Shown: positions 8,365-16,654 of the stretch, in pieces
How the letters are laid out: the number at the start of each line of letters is the position of its first letter
How positions within the stretch are numbered: position 1 is the stretch's first letter
Assembly (NCBI RefSeq): GCF_001571245.1
Contig: NZ_BCTK01000006.1
Location: forward strand, 186,001 to 250,000
Reading direction: 5' to 3'
Length of the DNA stretch: 64,000 nucleotides
Source of the DNA: Achromobacter piechaudii NBRC 102461
Lineage (GTDB): Bacteria; Pseudomonadota; Gammaproteobacteria; Burkholderiales; Burkholderiaceae_B
Translations under genes and position numbers: made by a program
The notes under the pieces: generated by a model
What the model saw: only the letters and a program-made list of their open reading frames with translations
Told to the model about the DNA's origin: nothing
The model's database searches: none

Positions 8365-8689
8365 GGCGGCTGTCGGAAGAAGCCGCAATAGTAACTCGGG
8401 GACAGGGAGGAGACCTAAGCCGATTGCGCATCCTGCTGTGAAAAAGCGTTTCGAAGTGACCGGTTGGACACGTTTTGATCAGAACGAAATGAACGCATTT
8501 TCCGAGCCCGCGCAACCGAAAAAAGCTGTCCCCGTTTTCGAACGAAAACGATGATTGATTTCGCCAGTGTCCCTAAATTTCAAGGGAATTCCCGGATGTG
8601 CCGGCCGCTGCGTGGACGCTACCATCCGCCCCATGCGTCGGCCCAACCCGGTCGAAGCAAGGCTCGATTTGTCCCACACGGAGATCACG
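8365..8689. promoter_or_regulatory. Divergent promoter region of ftsEX and the amino-acid transporter, with a 7-2-7 palindrome
   Basis: This 325-bp region separates ftsE (minus) from the aap-type receptor gene (plus). The clearest element is GTTTTCG-AA-CGAAAAC at 8535-8550, a perfect 7-bp inverted repeat with a 2-nt spacer, about 140 bp before the receptor start. It could be an operator; no regulator is identified. I see no gene in the rest of the region. Confidence 0.4.
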
Positions 8690-9706
8690 ATGAAAGTACT
8701 GAAACTCGCTGCAATTGGCGCGGCACTCTTTGCCGCATCCACGGCTGCCAATGCGGGCGCGACCTTCGATAACGTTAAGAAAAAAGGGTTTGTCCAATGC
8801 GGGGTTTCAACGGGCATTCCGGGTTTCTCGATTGCTGACAGCAAGGGCGAATACAAGGGCATCGACGTGGACATGTGCCGCGCCATCGCCTCGACCATGT
8901 TCGGCGACGCCACCAAGGTCAAGTTCACGCCCCTGAATACCCAGCAACGTTTCACCGCGCTGCAATCCGGTGAAGTCGACGTGCTGACCCGCAACACCAC
9001 CGTGACGCTGACGCGCGACACGACCCTGGGCCTGATCGGCGTGGGCGTGAACTACTACGACTCGCAAGGCGTCATGGTCTCCAAGGACCTGAACGTCAAG
9101 AGCGCCAAGGAACTGAACGGCGCCACGATCTGCGTGCAGCCGGGCACCACCACCGAACTGAACCTGGCTGACTGGTTCCGCGGCCAGAAGATCGAATTCA
9201 AGCCGGTCGTGATCGACAAGTACGACGAAATCATCCGCGCCTTCTCGGCCGGCCGCTGCGACGCCTTCACGACCGACAAGTCGCAACTGGCATCGACCCG
9301 CACCACGCTCGAGAATCCGGACAAGTTCGTCATCCTGCCGGAAGACTTCTCCAAGGAACCGCTGGGCCCCATGGTCCGCCAGGGCGACGAGCAATGGTTC
9401 AACGTGGTCCGCTGGTCGCTGAACGCCATGCTGGAAGCCGAGGAATACGGCATCACCAAGGCGAACGTCGATGAAATGACCAAGAGCTCCAACCCCAACA
9501 TCCAGCGCATCCTCGGCGTGACGCCGGGCATGGGCAAGAACCTGGGCGTGGACGACAAGTGGGCCTACAACATCATCAAGAACGTGGGCAACTACGGTGA
9601 AAGCTTCGAAGCCACGCTCGGCAAGGGCAGCGCGATGAAGCTGGAACGCGGTTTGAACGCGTCGTACAAGCAAGGCGGTTTGATGTACGGCTGGCCGGTG
9701 CGCTAA
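8690..9706 (+). CDS. Polar amino-acid ABC transporter substrate-binding protein (AapJ/BztA-like)
   Basis: This 338-residue periplasmic receptor has a Sec signal of about 22 residues (MKVLKLAAIGAALFAASTA..). The mature part starts ATFDNVKKKGFVQCGVSTG and includes GEYKGIDVDMCRAIAS and VLTRNTTVTLTRDTT, as in the AapJ/BztA receptors for glutamate, aspartate and related amino acids (SBP_bac_3 fold). GGAG precedes the ATG at 8690; a longer frame upstream to 8555 carries no signal sequence. It is the first gene of a four-gene transporter operon and is followed by a strong hairpin, which commonly makes receptor message more abundant than permease message. Confidence 0.92.
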   Translation: MKVLKLAAIGAALFAASTAANAGATFDNVKKKGFVQCGVSTGIPGFSIADSKGEYKGIDVDMCRAIASTMFGDATKVKFTPLNTQQRFTALQSGEVDVLTRNTTVTLTRDTTLGLIGVGVNYYDSQGVMVSKDLNVKSAKELNGATICVQPGTTTELNLADWFRGQKIEFKPVVIDKYDEIIRAFSAGRCDAFTTDKSQLASTRTTLENPDKFVILPEDFSKEPLGPMVRQGDEQWFNVVRWSLNAMLEAEEYGITKANVDEMTKSSNPNIQRILGVTPGMGKNLGVDDKWAYNIIKNVGNYGESFEATLGKGSAMKLERGLNASYKQGGLMYGWPVR

Positions 9707-9719
9707 GACACGGCTGCCT

Positions 9720-9750
9720 GGCAAAACGGAGCCCGGTGCTCCGTTTTGCC
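9720..9750 (+). terminator. Strong hairpin between receptor and permease genes
   Basis: GGCAAAACGGAGC (9720-9732) pairs perfectly with GCTCCGTTTTGCC (9738-9750) around a 5-nt loop. There is no T-run after it, so it more likely acts as a partial terminator or as protection of the 3' end of the receptor message than as a full stop; the permease genes continue in the same direction 86 bp later. Confidence 0.75.
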
Positions 9751-9835
9751 TAGCCCGCCTCCGAGCGGGCGGCAGGAGTGGGGGGCGTGGCCTTGCCGGC
9801 GTTGCCACCCGGTGTACGACTTCTGTAGATTCATC

Positions 9836-11026
9836 ATGACGACTTCCAATAAGAACGCCCCAATTTCGGCTCCTCGCCGGCGGCTGAACTGGAACGATCC
9901 CGGGGTGCGCTCCGTGGTCTACCAAGTGCTTGCCCTGGCCGCGGTAGCCTGGGCCGTGTGGTTCCTGGTTTCCAACACGCTACACAACCTGTCCGTGCGC
10001 AACATCGCCACGGGCTTCGGTTTTCTAAGCCGTGAAGCCGGATTCGCGATCGGTGAAACACCCATCGCCTACAGCCCTGCCAATGATTACGGCCGCGCCA
10101 TTCTGGTCGGCTTGCTCAACACGCTACGCGTTGCCGTCATCGGCATCGTGCTGGCTACCATCCTCGGTACCCTGATCGGTATCGGCCGCTTGTCCAAGAA
10201 CTGGCTCGTCGCCAAGATCACCTCGGTCTATGTCGAAGTGATGCGCAACGTGCCGCTCCTGCTGCAATTGTTCTTCTGGTACGCGCTGATCACGGAAAAC
10301 ATGCCGGGTCCGCGCCAGGCGCACAACCCATTGCCCGGCGTGTTCATTTCCAACCGTGGCTTGAAGGTGCCCGGGCTGGAAGGCAATTCGCTGGACTGGA
10401 TGCTGGCGGGCCTGGGCCTTGCCATCGTCGCGATCATCTACCTGGGCCATTACGGCAAGAAGCGCCACGAAGCGACTGGCCACATGTTCCCGCTGGGACG
10501 CTGGGCCATCGCCCTGTTGATCGGCCTGCCGTTCGTCGGCTGGCTCGTCAGCGGCGCGTCGCTGACGCTGGACATGCCGGAACTCAAAGGCTTCAACTTC
10601 TCGGGTGGCTTGACGCTGTCGCCGGAATTCGCCGCGTTGCTGGCGGGTCTGGTGATCTACACCTCGGCGTTCATTGCCGAAGTGGTGCGCTCGGGCATCC
10701 AGGCCGTCAACAACGGCCAATGGGAAGCCGCGGGTTCGCTGGGTCTGCCGCGCGGCAAGGTATTGCGCCTGGTGATCCTGCCGCAAGCCTTGCGCGTGAT
10801 CATCCCGCCGATGACCAGCCAATACCTGAACCTGACCAAGAACAGCTCGCTGGCGGTGGCCATCGGCTATCCGGACATCGTCTCGGTCGTGAACACCACG
10901 CTGAACCAGACCGGTCAGGCCATCGAGGGCATTCTCATCATCATGGGCGCGTACCTGACGGTCAGCCTCTCGATCTCGATATTCATGAACTGGTACAACA
11001 AGCGCATCGCGCTGGTGGAGCGTTGA
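9836..11026 (+). CDS. Amino-acid ABC transporter permease (AapQ/BztB-like)
   Basis: This 396-residue inner-membrane protein has a first helix at about 30-50, then the HisM-type permease domain with several helices. The ATPase-docking EAA loop is visible as EAAGSLGLPRGKVLRLVILP followed by QALRVIIPP. Its length, about 150 residues above simple HisM-type permeases, matches the AapQ/BztB group. The ATG at 9836 is preferred over the upstream frame at 9746, whose extra residues do not resemble the family. The next permease gene starts 1 nt after its stop, indicating tight coupling. Confidence 0.92.
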   Translation: MTTSNKNAPISAPRRRLNWNDPGVRSVVYQVLALAAVAWAVWFLVSNTLHNLSVRNIATGFGFLSREAGFAIGETPIAYSPANDYGRAILVGLLNTLRVAVIGIVLATILGTLIGIGRLSKNWLVAKITSVYVEVMRNVPLLLQLFFWYALITENMPGPRQAHNPLPGVFISNRGLKVPGLEGNSLDWMLAGLGLAIVAIIYLGHYGKKRHEATGHMFPLGRWAIALLIGLPFVGWLVSGASLTLDMPELKGFNFSGGLTLSPEFAALLAGLVIYTSAFIAEVVRSGIQAVNNGQWEAAGSLGLPRGKVLRLVILPQALRVIIPPMTSQYLNLTKNSSLAVAIGYPDIVSVVNTTLNQTGQAIEGILIIMGAYLTVSLSISIFMNWYNKRIALVER

Positions 11027-11027
11027 G

Positions 11028-12128
11028 ATGAGCAGCACTACGCATACTCCCACCGACGCCATGCCGCCGCCCAGCACTCACGTGGGCGCGTGGCCCTGGC
11101 TCAAGGCGCGTCTGTTCTCGTCGCCGCTGAACATCCTCATCACGGTACTGCTTGCGTGGTTCCTGTTGATGGCGGTGCCGGCGCTGCTGGAATGGGCGTT
11201 TTTCAAGGCTGACTTCAACGCAGCCAACGCCCAGGAATGCCGGGCCTCCGGTGGCGCCTGCTGGGCGTTCATCATCGAGAAGCACCGGCTGATCCTGTTC
11301 GGCACCTATCCGTTCGACGAGCAATGGCGTCCGCTTATCGCCACCATCATCCTGGTGGGCGTGATCATTTGCAGCGGCATCCGCTACTTCTGGAACTGGA
11401 AGCTGGCCGCGATCTGGACCGTGGGCCTGACGGCCGTGGCCCTGCTGATGTGGGGCGGCGTGTTCGGCCTGACCTACGTGGAAAACGCGCGCTGGGGCGG
11501 CCTGCCGCTGACGCTGATCCTGTCCACGTTCGGCATCGCCTTCGCGTTTCCCATCGGCGTGCTGCTGGCGCTGGGCCGGCGCTCGAAGATGCCGGCCATC
11601 AAGGCGCTGTGCGTCGTCTACATCGAGCTGATCCGTGGCGTGCCGCTGATCAGCCTGCTGTTCATGTCGTCGGTGATGCTGCCCTTGTTCCTGCCGGAAG
11701 GCTTTTCCATCGACAAGCTCTTGCGCGCGCAGATCGCCATCATCCTGTTCGCCGCGGCCTACATCGCGGAAACGGTGCGCGGCGGCTTGCAGGCGATCCC
11801 GAAGGGGCAGTACGAAGGTGCGGATTCGCTGGGCCTGAACTACTGGCAGCAGATGCGCAAGATCATCCTGCCGCAGGCGCTCAAGATCGTGATTCCGCCG
11901 CTGGTCAGCATTTTCATTGCGTTGTTCAAGGACACCTCGCTGGTCGTCATCATCGGCATTTTCGATCTGACGCTGGCCGCCAAGGCAGCCTTGTCCGATG
12001 CGGCATGGCGCGGATTCGGCGTAGAGGCGTACCTGTTCATCTCGGCGATCTACTTCGTGTTCTGCTTTTCCATGTCCAAGTACAGTCAGGCGCTTGAAAA
12101 ACGTCTTGCGACTGATCACAAACGCTAG
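11028..12128 (+). CDS. Amino-acid ABC transporter permease (AapM/BztC-like)
   Basis: This 366-residue partner permease has hydrophobic helices at about 35-60, 105-125 and 130-150 ahead of the conserved transport domain. The docking loop reads KGQYEGADSLGLNYWQQMRK followed by ILPQALKIVIPPLVS. It forms the membrane heterodimer with the preceding gene product. Start and upstream stop are separated by one base (TGA-G-ATG), so the genes are co-translated. Family and context indicate polar or general L-amino-acid import. Confidence 0.92.
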   Translation: MSSTTHTPTDAMPPPSTHVGAWPWLKARLFSSPLNILITVLLAWFLLMAVPALLEWAFFKADFNAANAQECRASGGACWAFIIEKHRLILFGTYPFDEQWRPLIATIILVGVIICSGIRYFWNWKLAAIWTVGLTAVALLMWGGVFGLTYVENARWGGLPLTLILSTFGIAFAFPIGVLLALGRRSKMPAIKALCVVYIELIRGVPLISLLFMSSVMLPLFLPEGFSIDKLLRAQIAIILFAAAYIAETVRGGLQAIPKGQYEGADSLGLNYWQQMRKIILPQALKIVIPPLVSIFIALFKDTSLVVIIGIFDLTLAAKAALSDAAWRGFGVEAYLFISAIYFVFCFSMSKYSQALEKRLATDHKR

Positions 12129-12188
12129 CCACTGCCGCGCGCCCGCCTGCCGGTGGGCGCGCACAGCGATATTTACGGGAGTACAGGC

Positions 12189-12929
12189 ATGTCGGATGCC
12201 ATTATTCGTTTGCAGGACGTGAACAAGTGGTACGGGCAGTTCCACGTGTTGCGCAACATCAATCTGGACGTGGCGCCGGGTGAGCGCATCGTGGTGTGCG
12301 GCCCGTCGGGGTCGGGCAAGTCCACGATGATCCGCTGCATCAACCGTCTGGAAGAGCACCAGAAAGGCCACATCATCGTGGACGGCACGGAGCTGACCAA
12401 CGACCTCAAGCACATCGAAACGATCCGCAAGGACGTGGGCATGGTGTTTCAGCACTTCAATCTTTTCCCGCATCTGACGGTGCTGGAAAACCTGACGCTC
12501 GGACCCATGTGGGTGCTTAAGAAGCCGCGCGCGGAAGCGGAAGCCACGGCCATGAAGTATCTGGAGCGCGTGCGTATCCCGGATCAGGCCAAGAAATTCC
12601 CCGGTCAGCTGTCCGGTGGCCAGCAGCAGCGCGTGGCGATCGCGCGTTCGCTCTGCATGAGCCCCAAAATCATGCTGTTCGATGAGCCGACCTCGGCGCT
12701 GGATCCGGAAATGGTGAAGGAAGTGCTGGACGTCATGGTGACGCTGGCGCAGGAAAGCGGCATGACGATGATCTGCGTGACCCACGAAATGGGCTTCGCG
12801 CGCAAGGTCGCCAACCGCGTCATCTTCATGGATCGCGGCGAGATCATTGAACAGAACACGCCCGACGAGTTCTTCGACAATCCGCAAAACGAACGCACGC
12901 AGCTCTTCCTGAGCCAGATCCTGCACTGA
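12189..12929 (+). CDS. Amino-acid ABC transporter ATP-binding protein (AapP/GlnQ-like)
   Basis: This 246-residue ABC ATPase has Walker A GPSGSGKS at 38-45, Gln88, signature LSGGQQQ at 141-147, Walker B IMLFDEP at 161-167 and His199. It is the usual GlnQ/AapP length. The start at 12189 is supported by GGGAG upstream. It energises the two permeases encoded just before it and completes a self-contained importer. A clear terminator follows. Confidence 0.94.
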   Translation: MSDAIIRLQDVNKWYGQFHVLRNINLDVAPGERIVVCGPSGSGKSTMIRCINRLEEHQKGHIIVDGTELTNDLKHIETIRKDVGMVFQHFNLFPHLTVLENLTLGPMWVLKKPRAEAEATAMKYLERVRIPDQAKKFPGQLSGGQQQRVAIARSLCMSPKIMLFDEPTSALDPEMVKEVLDVMVTLAQESGMTMICVTHEMGFARKVANRVIFMDRGEIIEQNTPDEFFDNPQNERTQLFLSQILH

Positions 12930-12951
12930 TCGCGCCAAGCCCGTTCTGCAC

Positions 12952-12994
12952 ACGCCCCGACCGCTGGATCCGATCCGGCCGTCGGGGCGTTTTT
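12952..12994 (+). terminator. Rho-independent terminator of the amino-acid transporter operon
   Basis: ACGCCCCGAC (12952-12961) pairs with GTCGGGGCGT (12981-12990), with a smaller GGATC/GATCC pairing inside the loop, followed by TTTT. Confidence 0.85.
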
Positions 12995-13153
12995 CATGCA
13001 GCCGTGCCCGGCAATGCCCTGCGCAAATCGCCACCGCGCGCAGCCAAAGCCGCAATAACCCGCGTCATGGTCCTGGTATCCCTTTGTTACCCCCACCGGC
13101 TCCCTGCGGTATGCTACTGACCGCCATCGATCTGGATTGAGGAGAACAACACC

Positions 13154-14170
13154 ATGACGAACACCCCCCGCAGCGCGGTCCGCCGTGCCCTGTTGCAAGG
13201 CGCGGTCGCGCTTGCCGCGACCCTGCCTTTCGGCGCACCGGCGCTGGCTCAGGCCACCGATTTCCCGACCAAGCCGATCCGCTTCGTCGTGCCTTACCCG
13301 CCTGGCGGCCCGCTGGACACCATGGCCCGCATGCTGGCCGAGAAGGTGCGCGGCTCGCTTGGCCAAGCCGTGATCGTGGAAAACCGTTCGGGCGCGGGCG
13401 GCAACATCGGCGCGGACCTGGTGGCCAAGGCCCCGGCCGACGGCTACACGCTGGTGATGGGCGCTGTCGCCACGCACGCGATCAACCCCTGGCTGTTCGC
13501 CAACCTGCCGTATGACCCGGTCAAGGATTTCGCCCCGGTCACGATCGTGGCGTCGGTGCCGAACGTGCTGGTGATGAACGTTGAATTCGCCGACAAGAAC
13601 AACATCAAGACGCTGGCCGACCTGATCGACTACGCCAAGAAGAATCCGGGCAAGCTGAACTACGGTTCGGGCGGCAACGGCAGCGCCGGCCATCTGTCGG
13701 GCGAACTGCTCAAGGCGCGCGCCGGCATCAACGTTGAACACATTCCGTACCAGGGCGCGGCGCCCGCGCAGCTGGCGCTGCTGTCGGGCCAGTCGGACTT
13801 CATGTTCGACAACCTGGCGGCCTCTGCCCCGCTGATCAAGGACGGCAAGGTGCGCGCGCTGGCCGTCACCACCGCCAAGCGCTCGACCTTGCTGGCCGAC
13901 GTGCCCACGGTCGAGGAATCGGGCGTCAAGGGCTTTGACCTGGGTACGTGGTTCGGCGTGTTCACGACCGGCGGCACGCCGGCTCCCGTGGTGGCCAAGC
14001 TGAACAAGGCCTATGCCGACGCGATGCAGCAGCCGGATGTGAAGCAGCGCCTGTTGACGATGGGTTCGGAAGCCGCGCCCATGACGCCGGAAGCGTTCGC
14101 CGACTTCGTCAAGAGCGAAAAGGCCAAGTACCAGGAGATCGTCAAGATCTCCGGCGCCAGCCTGAACTAA
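13154..14170 (+). CDS. Bug family tripartite tricarboxylate transporter substrate-binding protein
   Basis: This 338-residue periplasmic receptor has an Arg-containing signal sequence to about residue 33 (ALAQA), then FPTKPIRFVVPYPPGGPLDT, the hallmark start of Bug/TctC proteins. Further family blocks are VENRSGAGGNIGADLVA, GYTLVMG and VEHIPYQGAAPAQLALLSGQ. The family binds carboxylates such as citrate, or other small metabolites. No TctA/TctB membrane genes adjoin it, as is usual for the expanded Bug families of Bordetella and relatives. GAGGAGA precedes the start and a terminator follows, so it is a single-gene unit. The ligand is unknown. Confidence 0.92.
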   Translation: MTNTPRSAVRRALLQGAVALAATLPFGAPALAQATDFPTKPIRFVVPYPPGGPLDTMARMLAEKVRGSLGQAVIVENRSGAGGNIGADLVAKAPADGYTLVMGAVATHAINPWLFANLPYDPVKDFAPVTIVASVPNVLVMNVEFADKNNIKTLADLIDYAKKNPGKLNYGSGGNGSAGHLSGELLKARAGINVEHIPYQGAAPAQLALLSGQSDFMFDNLAASAPLIKDGKVRALAVTTAKRSTLLADVPTVEESGVKGFDLGTWFGVFTTGGTPAPVVAKLNKAYADAMQQPDVKQRLLTMGSEAAPMTPEAFADFVKSEKAKYQEIVKISGASLN

Positions 14171-14182
14171 GGCTCGCAGGTT

Positions 14183-14220
14183 AAAGGCGATGGGCGCGGC
14201 GACGCGCCCATCGCCTTTTT
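14183..14220. terminator. Bidirectional terminator between convergent receptor genes
   Basis: AAAGGCGATGGGCGCG (14183-14198) pairs with CGCGCCCATCGCCTTT (14203-14218) around GCGA. The T-run after it serves the plus strand and the A-run before it serves the minus strand, so it can end both the Bug gene and the minus-strand operon. Confidence 0.85.
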
Positions 14221-15395
14221 CACATCTTGCAGTCCGCCGCGTGCACGTCCGTGTGATCGCGCGCCAGCACCTTCATGTTTTTATAGACCAGCTTGCCGTC
14301 CGCACCCGGCTCGATGTGCAGCAGATACCAATCCTGCACCGGATGCTGATTGGGGCCGAATTTGAACTTGCCCCGCACGCTGGGAAAATCCGCCTGGCGC
14401 AAGGCACGGCGAAACTCATCCGCGCGCCCGGTGACGTCGCCGCCCACGGCCTTGAGCGCCGAGCCGATCAGGTTGGCGGTGTCGTAGGCCTGGGCCGCAT
14501 ACGCGGTGGGCGGGCGGTTGTAGGCCTTGGTGAACGCGGCGACGAAATGCTTGTTCTGCGCGTTGTCCAGATCGGCGCTCCATAGCGAACTCAGATAAAA
14601 GCCCTTGCTGGCCGTGCCGGTGGCGGCCAGCATGCGATCGTCCATGGAATAGATCGGCGTGATCATCTTGATCTTGTCCGACAGCCCCGAGTTGGCGAAC
14701 TGCTTGGTCAGGTTGATGCCCGCGCCGCCCGGATGGAACTGGAAGATGGCTTCCGGATTCAGCGCGCGGATGCGGGCCAGCTCCACCGAGAAATCGGACT
14801 GGTCCAGCTTGGTATAGATTTCTTCGGCGATCTCGCCCTTGTAGGCGCGCTTGAAGCCGGCGACGGCGTCGCGCCCCGCCTGGTAGTTGGGCGCCATGAC
14901 CACGACGCGCTTGACCCCGAGTTCGTTGGCCGCGATGCCGGCGGTGTCGGCATACGAGTCGTTCTGGAACGCGACGGCGAAGTAGTTCGGGTTGCAGGCC
15001 TTGCCCGCGTAGTTGGACGGCCCGGCATTCAGGCTCACGTAAAAGCCCCCGGCGTTCAGCACGGTGGGGCCAACCGCCGCCATTACGTTCGAAAAGTTCA
15101 CGCCCGTGAACAGGCGCACGCCATCCTGCACCATCTTGTCGGCGATCTGCTTGGCGTTGGCGGGCTTGAGCGCATCGTCTTCCACTCGCACATTGACGGG
15201 CACGCCGCCCAGCTTGCCGTCGCCTTCCTTGACGGCCAGCATGAAGGCGTCGCGCTCGTCCTCGCCGATGTAGCCGGCCGGCGTGGACAGCGTGCCGATG
15301 AAGCCGATGTCCAGCGGTTTGCCCTGCGCGCCGACGGCAGCCGCCGTCAGCGTCAACGCAATCGCGGCGGCGCCGCGTAAGGTGATGCGGGTCAT
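14220..15395 (-). CDS. ABC transporter substrate-binding protein, branched-chain amino acid/aromatic acid type
   Basis: This 391-residue Peripla_BP_6 receptor has a Sec signal ending near VGAQG, then LDIGFIGTLSTPAGYIGEDE. Typical later blocks are VRLFTGVNFSNVMAAVGPTV and GPSNYAGKACNPNYFAVAFQ. An AAGAGGAGA ribosome site fixes the start at 15395. It is the last gene of the gentisate operon and has no permease or ATPase partner nearby, so it would have to use a transporter encoded elsewhere. Its place suggests an aromatic acid such as 3-hydroxybenzoate as ligand (inference). Confidence 0.88.
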   Translation of the reverse strand: MTRITLRGAAAIALTLTAAAVGAQGKPLDIGFIGTLSTPAGYIGEDERDAFMLAVKEGDGKLGGVPVNVRVEDDALKPANAKQIADKMVQDGVRLFTGVNFSNVMAAVGPTVLNAGGFYVSLNAGPSNYAGKACNPNYFAVAFQNDSYADTAGIAANELGVKRVVVMAPNYQAGRDAVAGFKRAYKGEIAEEIYTKLDQSDFSVELARIRALNPEAIFQFHPGGAGINLTKQFANSGLSDKIKMITPIYSMDDRMLAATGTASKGFYLSSLWSADLDNAQNKHFVAAFTKAYNRPPTAYAAQAYDTANLIGSALKAVGGDVTGRADEFRRALRQADFPSVRGKFKFGPNQHPVQDWYLLHIEPGADGKLVYKNMKVLARDHTDVHAADCKM

Positions 15396-15418
15396 GGTTG
15401 TCTCCTCTTGTGCTCTTG

Positions 15419-16654
15419 TTATGTCGGCGCGAGGCAGTGTTCCACCTTCCAGCCGTACAGCCACTGCAACGCGTCATAGAACTGGGACTGGCTGCGGCCC
15501 GTCCACAGCATGTTGCGCACGGTGCGTTCAACGCCGCGCGCGTGATAGAGCCTGCCCATTTCGCGCGTGGACCACACCACGCGCGCGCTGCGCGGAATGC
15601 GCACGGATTCGTACAGGCGGAACGCCGCGTCCAGATCATCGCCGCATTGGCTGACCGCCATGCCCAGCGTGACCGCATCTTCCAGCGCCATGCACGCGCC
15701 CTGCGCCATGTACTGCGTCATCGGATGCGCGGCATCGCCCAGCAGGGTGACGCGGCCCTGGCCCCAATGGTCGACGGGCTCGCGGTCGGCGGTGGCCCAG
15801 CGCTTCCATGAAGTGGGGCGGTCCAGCATCTGGTGCGGGCGCGGATGGATGCCTTCGAAGTACGACAGCACCTCGTCCTTGCTGCCCTCGCGCACGCCCC
15901 ATTCTTCCGCTTCGCGGCTATGGAAGGTGACGACCAGGTTGTATTGCTGCCCGCCGCGCAAGGGGTAGTGGACCAGATGGCAATGCGGCCCCGCCCACAG
16001 CACCGGCGCATTGATGCGCAATTCGTCGGGCATGTTCTCGCGTTCGACGACGGCGCGATAGACGACGTGGCCCGTCACGCGCACCGGGTCGCCCACGGTC
16101 TGCGCGCGGATCACCGACTTCACGCCGTCCGCGCCCACCAAGGCGTCGGCGCGGTAGCGGTTGCCGTTCGTGTCCACCACTTCCACGCCCTGCGCGTCCT
16201 GCGACATGGACGCGATCTGGGTCGATGTGCGAAAGCGGATCAGCGGATTTTTCTGCACGGCTTCCAGGATGGACAAGTGGATGTCGGCGCGGTGGATCAC
16301 CGCATACGGCCCGCCAAAGCGCGCGCGGAACGCCTCGCCCGTGTCGATGCGCACGACCTCCTGCGCGTCCACCGCATCCATCATGATGATGTGGTCGGTA
16401 AAGACCGCGCGCGCCCGCGCCGTCTGGCCCACGCCCAGCGCGTCCAGCGCCGCGAAGGCGTTGGGACCCAACTGAATGCCCGCGCCGATTTCGCCGATGT
16501 GGGCGGCCTGTTCCAACAGCTGCACGGCGATGCCTTGCCGGGTCAGCGCCAGCGCGGCCGCCAGCCCGCCGATGCCGCCGCCCACGACGATCACGCTGCG
16601 CGTGCGGTTGCCTGGGCCGGAAGATGCGTTCGTGTCGATTCCCATGCCGTTCAT
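15419..16654 (-). CDS. FAD-dependent aromatic monooxygenase, 3-hydroxybenzoate 6-hydroxylase-like
   Basis: This 411-residue class A flavoprotein monooxygenase has the ADP-binding motif GGGIGG at 25-30, the DG motif GADG at 174-177 and the FAD-ribose motif GDAAHP at 306-311, followed by YMAQGACMALEDAVTL. The family uses NAD(P)H and O2 to hydroxylate salicylate-like acids. Because the operon encodes the full gentisate route, 3-hydroxybenzoate 6-hydroxylation to gentisate is the best guess; salicylate-type substrates are the alternative. The ATG at 16654 overlaps the upstream stop as ATGA. The longer open frame to 17269 is shadow of that neighbour. Confidence 0.85.
   Translation of the reverse strand: MNGMGIDTNASSGPGNRTRSVIVVGGGIGGLAAALALTRQGIAVQLLEQAAHIGEIGAGIQLGPNAFAALDALGVGQTARARAVFTDHIIMMDAVDAQEVVRIDTGEAFRARFGGPYAVIHRADIHLSILEAVQKNPLIRFRTSTQIASMSQDAQGVEVVDTNGNRYRADALVGADGVKSVIRAQTVGDPVRVTGHVVYRAVVERENMPDELRINAPVLWAGPHCHLVHYPLRGGQQYNLVVTFHSREAEEWGVREGSKDEVLSYFEGIHPRPHQMLDRPTSWKRWATADREPVDHWGQGRVTLLGDAAHPMTQYMAQGACMALEDAVTLGMAVSQCGDDLDAAFRLYESVRIPRSARVVWSTREMGRLYHARGVERTVRNMLWTGRSQSQFYDALQWLYGWKVEHCLAPT

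Noticed and set aside
10983..13055. 690-codon minus-strand open frame
   Set aside because: Antisense shadow of the AapM and AapP genes, whose motifs are intact.
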